Below, piece by piece: positions 46,585 to 50,928 of a stretch of DNA of 50,928 nt. Both the position numbers and the translations under genes were made by a program. Under the pieces are notes generated by a model. That model ran no database searches and was not told where the DNA came from. It saw only the letters and a list, made by a program, of their open reading frames with translations. Position 1 is the first letter of the stretch, and each line of letters starts with the position of its first letter. The stretch is from UBA3496 sp964558115 (GTDB taxonomy: Bacteria; UBA8248), in the NCBI GenBank assembly GCA_964558115.1, contig CAZLCI010000005.1, positions 1 through 50,928 of the forward strand, in the 5' to 3' direction.

Positions 46585-47391
46585 TTAAGTAGAAGATTTG
46601 TCTTCTTCAATCATAGCGTAAGCATTGTGTGCATGAATAGATTCAAAATTCTCAACTTCCACGCGAAACGAATCAATTCGAGAATCTTTTCTCAATCTTA
46701 AAGCAACTTCCCGAACAAGATCCTCTACAAAACGCGGATTATCAAATGCTTTTTCAGTAACATATTTTTCATCTTCTCTCTTTAAAACTGGGAATAAAGA
46801 GCAACTTGCAGAATCTTCCGCAATTTCTATTAGTTCCTCTATCCAGATACGCTCATTAAATCTAACCTTGATCGTTACTTCCCCGCGTTGGTTATGAGCA
46901 CCTTTTACACTAATCTCTTTAGAACACGGACAAAGCGTAGTGACTGGAATTCTTAATGAAATGGAAAAGTCATCTACTGCCCCTTTTGAAACTTCAAATG
47001 AACATTGATATGCCATAGTACCGGAAGAACCTGTTACAGGAGCATCTTTATGAACAAAATATGGAAACGAAAGATTGAGAAAGGCAGTCTGTGCATCTAA
47101 TCTTTCTATCATACGATCTAGAATTGTAGAAATATTATCCACTCCAATCATACCGTTATGTTCATTGAGTATTTCCATAAAACGACTCATATGTGTGCCT
47201 TTAAAATGGTGAGGAAGATCAACAAACATACTAACTTGTGCAACTGTATTTTGTGACTCCTTATCACGATCCTGAACAAGAACAGGAAAATCAATATTTT
47301 TTACACCAACTTTATCAATCCTAACATTTCTGTCATCAGAAGAAGATTGAACATCAGCTAAAGATGCAGTATCAAGTATTTTGTCCGACAT
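46585..47391 (-). CDS. folE2: GTP cyclohydrolase FolE2 (type IB)
   Basis: The 268-residue enzyme makes 7,8-dihydroneopterin triphosphate from GTP for folate or queuosine synthesis. The signature PVTTLCPCSKEIS followed by KGAHNQRGEV holds the metal-binding Cys, and IDSFRVEVENFESIHAHNAYA is the C-terminal family block. FolE2 can use zinc or other metals and is often induced under zinc limitation; no Zur box was identified upstream. Its neighbour metH consumes folate, which is a metabolic link. Confidence 0.95.
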   Translation of the reverse strand: MSDKILDTASLADVQSSSDDRNVRIDKVGVKNIDFPVLVQDRDKESQNTVAQVSMFVDLPHHFKGTHMSRFMEILNEHNGMIGVDNISTILDRMIERLDAQTAFLNLSFPYFVHKDAPVTGSSGTMAYQCSFEVSKGAVDDFSISLRIPVTTLCPCSKEISVKGAHNQRGEVTIKVRFNERIWIEELIEIAEDSASCSLFPVLKREDEKYVTEKAFDNPRFVEDLVREVALRLRKDSRIDSFRVEVENFESIHAHNAYAMIEEDKSST

Positions 47392-47414
47392 AAATGTCTC
47401 TTTCCTTTTTTAAA

Positions 47415-47747
47415 TTAAAATTCTGGGTTTTCTATTCTTTTGTTATCAATTTTTTTCATTTTTTCACTTACAGCACTCGATAAATCTACCCCTTTCGAAT
47501 TTGCATAATTTATTATTGCTATCATCGCATCTGCAGCCTCATCTACAAAATCCGAATCCTTAACTTTTCTCCCTTTCCACTCTTTTTTTTCTAAATTAGC
47601 AAGTTCGCCAACTTCTCCAGCGAGTTCTAAAGCAAAAAAACGTGGCTCTCTAGATGGAAAAGCCTTCGATTGGTAACCTTCAAACTCCTTTTGGAGTTTT
47701 TTTAATCCCTCATAAGAACTTGGCAAAAACTCTGAATTTTCATCCAT
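47415..47747 (-). CDS. MazG-like nucleotide pyrophosphohydrolase
   Basis: The 110-residue protein is all-alpha and carries the metal-binding pattern of MazG-type NTP pyrophosphatases: ELAGEVGELANLEKKE near 45-60 (ExxE) and VDEAADAMIAIINYA near 86 (ExxD). Its size fits a single-domain house-cleaning dNTP pyrophosphohydrolase. It starts the short minus-strand group of MazG-like gene, folE2, metH and the unknown gene. Confidence 0.8.
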   Translation of the reverse strand: MDENSEFLPSSYEGLKKLQKEFEGYQSKAFPSREPRFFALELAGEVGELANLEKKEWKGRKVKDSDFVDEAADAMIAIINYANSKGVDLSSAVSEKMKKIDNKRIENPEF

Positions 47748-47849
47748 TATTCATCTCATAAAAAGATTAAACTAATAAAAAAACAAGAGTGATTGTCTTC
47801 AATCCTAAGACTAAAATCAAGTGCGGAAGTTTCTCACCCCTATAAGCTA

Positions 47850-47919
47850 AACGTCAACACCAAAAAAACAAAAAGGATATAAAAATTCGTTTGACGTTCG
47901 CAAGAACAAATCATACGCT
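47850..47919 (+). promoter_or_regulatory. Possible promoter and inverted repeat upstream of the amidohydrolase gene
   Basis: An 8-bp perfect inverted repeat, AACGTCAA at 47850-47857 and TTGACGTT at 47891-47898, is separated by 33 bases. The right half gives TTGACG, a good -35, and TACGCT lies 17 bases further on as a poor -10. The repeat could be an operator. The assignment is tentative. Confidence 0.3.
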
Positions 47920-48006
47920 CAAAATAACTTAATTTACAAACACAATAATTTGTTACAAAGAAATTTACTATGTTTTTTATAGACAAACGAAAGGAAGGAG
48001 AAACCA

Positions 48007-49002
48007 TTGTCGAACATAGACATGCATCATCACATTTATATCCAAGAGGCAGAAGATTTAGCTAAGATAGAAAGGGAAAAACGTCCGCAACATGCAGACA
48101 GCTTTGAAGGGTTTTTCCCCGAGGTTTCATCAAAACATAATGCAAAACTCACTAAAGAAAAATGGGGAGAACAACTTTTAAGTCTTGAGAGAAAATTAAG
48201 TGACATGAAATCAGATCGGCTTGATATGGCGCTTGTGTCACCTCCACCTCCTACATTTTATTATTGGATAGGAGGTACTAAGGGAAAAGAAATTATAGAA
48301 TTACAAAATAATGGAACCGCCGATTTCTGCAAAAATAATTCTGCTCAATTCAGAGGACTTGCTAATCTTCCCTTGCAAAATGGCGGAGTAGACGCTGCAA
48401 AGGAGTTAGAAAGAAGTATGTCCAATGGTCTCTTAGGTTGTATTATTTCCGATAGAATTGCAGGTCAGGCCTTAGATGAACCTCAATTTGATGCGTTTTG
48501 GGAAGCTGCCGAAAAATTAGGAGCACTGGTTTTCATACATCCTGATTTTGCAGATTACAAACCACTTTTCCCCTTTTATATGGCAAATTGTGTTGGAAAT
48601 CCCTTATCAACAACAGTCGCTGCCACAAGATTAATTTTGTCTGGACATTTTGAGAGGTATCCGAATCTAAAAGTACTTCTTGCACATGCAGGGGGAAATC
48701 TTCCATGGGCAATTGGAAGAATCCAGCACGCGTGGGAGCAAAGACCAGAAACTAAAGTTCATACGCCACATCCACCTCGTCATTATTTCAAAAACCTATA
48801 TTTTGATGTAATTACATTTAATCCGACAGGTTTAAAATGGCTTGTGCAGGAAGTTGGTTCCAATCACGTAATATGTGGAACAGATTATCCTTACGATATG
48901 ATGCAAGAAAATGTTGTAGACTTTGTCGAAAGTGCAGGATTATCTTCAGAAGAAGAAGATAATATTCTTCGAAAAGTACCTGCTAAGCTTCTTGGACTTT
49001 AA
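48007..49002 (+). CDS. Amidohydrolase, ACMSD-type (amidohydrolase_2) family
   Basis: The 331-residue enzyme has the metal-dependent barrel signature: HxH at residues 7-9 in DMHHH, a mid-barrel His in VFIHPDF, a further His in LLAHAGGNLPW and the Asp in VICGTDYPYD. The family includes aminocarboxymuconate-semialdehyde decarboxylase and other carboxylate decarboxylases and hydrolases. AAGGAAGGAG lies 6 bases before TTG 48007, deciding that start. It heads a plus-strand group with a selenoprotein, a flavin-binding protein and a ThDP-enzyme subunit, suggesting catabolism of an organic acid. Confidence 0.88.
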   Translation: MSNIDMHHHIYIQEAEDLAKIEREKRPQHADSFEGFFPEVSSKHNAKLTKEKWGEQLLSLERKLSDMKSDRLDMALVSPPPPTFYYWIGGTKGKEIIELQNNGTADFCKNNSAQFRGLANLPLQNGGVDAAKELERSMSNGLLGCIISDRIAGQALDEPQFDAFWEAAEKLGALVFIHPDFADYKPLFPFYMANCVGNPLSTTVAATRLILSGHFERYPNLKVLLAHAGGNLPWAIGRIQHAWEQRPETKVHTPHPPRHYFKNLYFDVITFNPTGLKWLVQEVGSNHVICGTDYPYDMMQENVVDFVESAGLSSEEEDNILRKVPAKLLGL

Positions 49003-49103
49003 TAAAAAAAAAAGAATTACTGGAAATTAGGTTCGAAAATAAATATAATTCCTATTCAATAGATGAAAGTTAAAATTTTTTAACTACATGGGGGATCAAC
49101 TCT

Positions 49104-49739
49104 ATGAGAAAAGAAGAAATTTTTGATAGACCTCCGGGTCCATTATTTGGATTCTGGAGTTCGCTGTATATTGATAAATGGAAGTTCATATACCGTAATG
49201 TTTTCACGGGATCTCGAAAAGCAAGAAAAGACGCATTTGTAGATACTCTTAAATCAGGAGATGCAATGCCTCCTGTAAAATTAAAGACTACAGAAGATGT
49301 AGAATTTAACCTTGAAGATTTTAAAGGTAAGAAAAATATCGTCATTGAATTTGGTGCTATAACCTGACCTCCCTATCGCCGGCAGGTGCCTGGCATAGAA
49401 AACGCATACGAAAAATACCGATCAAAAGATGTAGAATTTTTCGTAGTATATTCCAAAGAACCTCATGCTGAAGAAGGTAGGTATTTCAAGAACTTCACAC
49501 AGCACACATCTTACGAACACAAAAAAGAGTATGCATGTCAATTGGTAAAAGAACATGATATGAAGGTTCCTGTACTGATTGATGGTCTAGACGAAGCAGT
49601 TGTAACCGCATTTGGAAGAATGCCGAATATGACTTTTGTTGTAGATAAAGAGGGTAAAATCGCCTACAAGGCAGACTGGGCAGAAGCGGATAGGCTTGAA
49701 GAAGTTCTTGACGAACTCTTGGCTGAACAAAACGCATAA
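49104..49739 (+). CDS. Deiodinase-like selenoprotein (TGA at 49365-49367 read as selenocysteine)
   Basis: With the in-frame TGA read as Sec this is one 211-residue protein. The active-site region is EFGAIT-U88-PPYRRQ, matching the FGSxTU-P block of iodothyronine deiodinases and their bacterial relatives. Downstream VVYSKEPHAEEG (Glu119, His121) matches the deiodinase EAH..DG block, and VLIDGLDEAVVTAFGRMPN matches the later Asp/Tyr-Gly-Pro segment of the thioredoxin fold. The N-terminal 60 residues have no signal peptide. No thyroid hormone exists in bacteria, so reductive removal of iodine or another redox role is inferred. A SECIS-like hairpin follows the TGA. GGGGAT precedes ATG 49104. Confidence 0.9.
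49365..49397 (+). promoter_or_regulatory. Selenocysteine codon and SECIS-like hairpin of the deiodinase-like gene
   Basis: TGA at 49365-49367 is followed from 49374 by a stem: TAT, a bulged C, GCC and GGCA on the left; TGCC, a bulged T, GGC and ATA on the right, around the loop GG at 49385-49386. The apex (GCAGGT) and bulged U are strikingly like the Escherichia fdhF SECIS, and the loop is 18 bases after the codon. Confidence 0.85.
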
Positions 49740-49770
49740 CATTTAGGTAATTTATTATAGAGAAATCTTG

Positions 49771-49823
49771 AATTTATCGCTTTTCTATTAAATAAATACT
49801 GAAGAGCGATAAATTCTTTTTTT
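49771..49823 (+). terminator. Rho-independent terminator after the deiodinase-like gene
   Basis: A 14-position stem pairs 49771-49784 (AATTTATCGCTTTT) with 49802-49815 (AAGAGCGATAAATT), including one U-G wobble, around a 17-base loop and followed by C and seven T. It should end the selenoprotein transcript, or limit read-through into the next gene, whose start is at 49849. Confidence 0.8.
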
Positions 49824-49848
49824 GACTAAATATTTCTCGAGGATTTTT

Positions 49849-50499
49849 ATGAGTTACGTCACATTTAATACATCAGAAATAGACCATATGCAAACCTATA
49901 GACTTTTAGCAGGTTCTATCGTTCCTAGACCTATAGCTTGGGTTAGTTCGATAAGTTCAGACGGAGTTGCAAACCTTGCACCTTTTAGTTTCTTTACCTG
50001 TGTTTGTCATGCTCCTCCTCTGGTATCGATTTCTGTAGGAGAACGAGATTATAATATGAAAGATACCTCTAGAAATATTATAGAAACTAAAGGATATGTG
50101 ATACACACCGTAGTAAATGAAACTGGAAATGCGATGAACGAAAGTTCTGCAAATTTTAAACCTGAAGAAAACGAATTCAAAGAACTTAATTTAGAAACAG
50201 AACCTTCTCAGATCGTAAAAGCGCCGCGTATTAAAGATTCTCCTATCACGATGGAATGCGAATTAGAACACCTTCATACGTATGGAGATAAATGGAAAAC
50301 ACATCTTGTAATTGGAAGAATCCTATTATGGCATGTAAGAGAGGATCTTATGATTGATGGAAAATATATTAATCCTGAAAAATTAGAACCGCTAGGAAGA
50401 CTTGGAGGCGCTAACTATTGCAGGACACAAGATATTTTCCAAATGGAGCGAGTATATCCTCCACCGGATAAAGTGCACCCAAACGAACAAACTAAATAA
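49849..50499 (+). CDS. Flavin reductase-like FMN-binding protein
   Basis: From ATG 49849 (GAGGA 6 bases upstream) the protein is 216 residues. It has the flavin reductase-like split-barrel pattern: RLLAGSIVPRPIAWVSSIS near 19-37, GVANLAPFSFFTCVCHAPPL, and LGRLGGANYCR near the end. Such proteins bind FMN and reduce flavin with NAD(P)H, or serve as partners of oxygenases and dehalogenases. It lies between the selenoprotein and a ThDP-enzyme gene, but a terminator separates it from the former. A longer frame from 49822 has no ribosome binding site. Confidence 0.85.
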   Translation: MSYVTFNTSEIDHMQTYRLLAGSIVPRPIAWVSSISSDGVANLAPFSFFTCVCHAPPLVSISVGERDYNMKDTSRNIIETKGYVIHTVVNETGNAMNESSANFKPEENEFKELNLETEPSQIVKAPRIKDSPITMECELEHLHTYGDKWKTHLVIGRILLWHVREDLMIDGKYINPEKLEPLGRLGGANYCRTQDIFQMERVYPPPDKVHPNEQTK

Positions 50500-50515
50500 A
50501 TTAGGAAAAAATGAG

Positions 50516-50928
50516 ATGAACTGGCCATCTGAAATATTCAAAGTATTTAAAGAACAGAATATTACCTGCGTGTGCCATGTTCCGGATGCTGGACACCTAC
50601 AACTTCTACAAATGTGCGAACAAGACGAAAATATAAAGGTCGTTACCCTTACTACTGAAGAAGAAGGGGTAGGTCTTGTAAGTGGCGCTTGGCTTGGGGG
50701 TGAGAAAGGCGCACTTTTAATGCAAAGTAGCGGGGTAGGAAATACTATCAATGCCCTTGCTCTTCCTGTCACCTGTAAAATGCCTTTCGTCACGGTCGTA
50801 TCTATGCGAGGAGAATGGGGAGAATTTATTCCTTGGCAAGTCCCTATGGGACAGGGTACCCCAAAGGTGTTTGAAGCAATGGGAGTTACAAACTTTAGAG
50901 CCAACAATGCAGAAGAGGTATATGAAAC
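50516..50928 (+). CDS. ThDP-dependent decarboxylase alpha subunit (sulfopyruvate/phosphonopyruvate type), N-terminal part
   Basis: Open from ATG 50516 to the window end, giving 137 residues. The sequence contains the pyrimidine-binding part of thiamine-diphosphate enzymes: TTEEEGVGLVSGAWLGGEKG near 45-64 with the activating Glu, LLMQSSGVGNTINAL, and MRGEWGEFIPWQVPMGQGTP. That match is strongest to alpha chains of sulfopyruvate decarboxylase (ComD) and phosphonopyruvate decarboxylase-like proteins. The beta chain would be just beyond the edge. It follows the flavin reductase-like gene by 16 bases, with AGGA about 9 bases before the start. Confidence 0.82.
   Translation, partial: MNWPSEIFKVFKEQNITCVCHVPDAGHLQLLQMCEQDENIKVVTLTTEEEGVGLVSGAWLGGEKGALLMQSSGVGNTINALALPVTCKMPFVTVVSMRGEWGEFIPWQVPMGQGTPKVFEAMGVTNFRANNAEEVYE

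Noticed and set aside
49386..49739. Separate thioredoxin-like protein starting at GTG 49386
   Set aside because: It continues the deiodinase-like frame after TGA, and the start would fall inside the SECIS stem.
50392..50907. 171-residue minus-strand frame
   Set aside because: It overlaps the flavin reductase-like end and the ThDP decarboxylase start, both with clear family motifs. It is a shadow.

Overview
This is an AT-rich stretch of a Gram-negative bacterial chromosome. The sequence shows Mla lipid-transport genes, Tat and lipoprotein signals, a 6S RNA gene between zapA and the formyl-THF cyclo-ligase gene, and a dense housekeeping backbone. By inference the organism is probably an uncultured marine proteobacterium with a deltaproteobacterial or SAR324-like character. 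It must also have selenocysteine machinery, which lies outside the window. The lineage is my judgement and not a measured placement. No CRISPR array, transposase, integrase or phage gene was seen. Leucine-type TTG starts are used repeatedly, each supported by a Shine-Dalgarno sequence in several cases.

Layout. 1-3116: edge of an amidase gene, a lipoprotein, pyrE, then a two-gene unit made of an uncharacterised 'TDGLP' protein and a UGSC-family selenoprotein. In the latter an in-frame TGA (2877-2879) is followed by Gly-Ser-Cys and a perfect hairpin. 3123-8632: a sugar/polyamine-type ABC importer with a Tat-exported binding protein, plus a hydroxyisobutyrate-dehydrogenase-like gene. 8893-16491: hydrolase, DMT exporter, a second EF-G, a lipoprotein with a degenerate hydrolase fold, an M48 protease, a PhnP-like metallohydrolase and a membrane protein. 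16669-18581: mlaE-mlaD-mlaC without mlaF.

18588-38232 is the conserved core, almost all on the minus strand. In transcription order it reads tRNA-Leu, tig, clpP, clpX, tRNA-Val, thrS, infC, rpmI, rplT, pheS, pheT, a ZapB-like coiled coil, zapA, 6S RNA, formyl-THF cyclo-ligase, rny, ymdB, a methylmalonyl-CoA-mutase-type large subunit, alaS and an MFS exporter. It links translation, protein folding and degradation, cell division and RNA decay.

38233-38861 is a non-coding stretch ending in the terminator of a tripartite tricarboxylate transporter (TctC-TctA-TctB, 38862-41895). 42057-47747 carries metH with an unknown downstream partner, folE2 and a MazG-like pyrophosphohydrolase. 47748-50928 turns to the plus strand: an ACMSD-type amidohydrolase, a deiodinase-like selenoprotein (TGA at 49365-49367 with a SECIS-like hairpin), a flavin-reductase-like protein and the start of a ThDP-dependent sulfopyruvate/phosphonopyruvate-decarboxylase-type alpha subunit. 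The most interesting content is the two selenoproteins and the gene sets around them.
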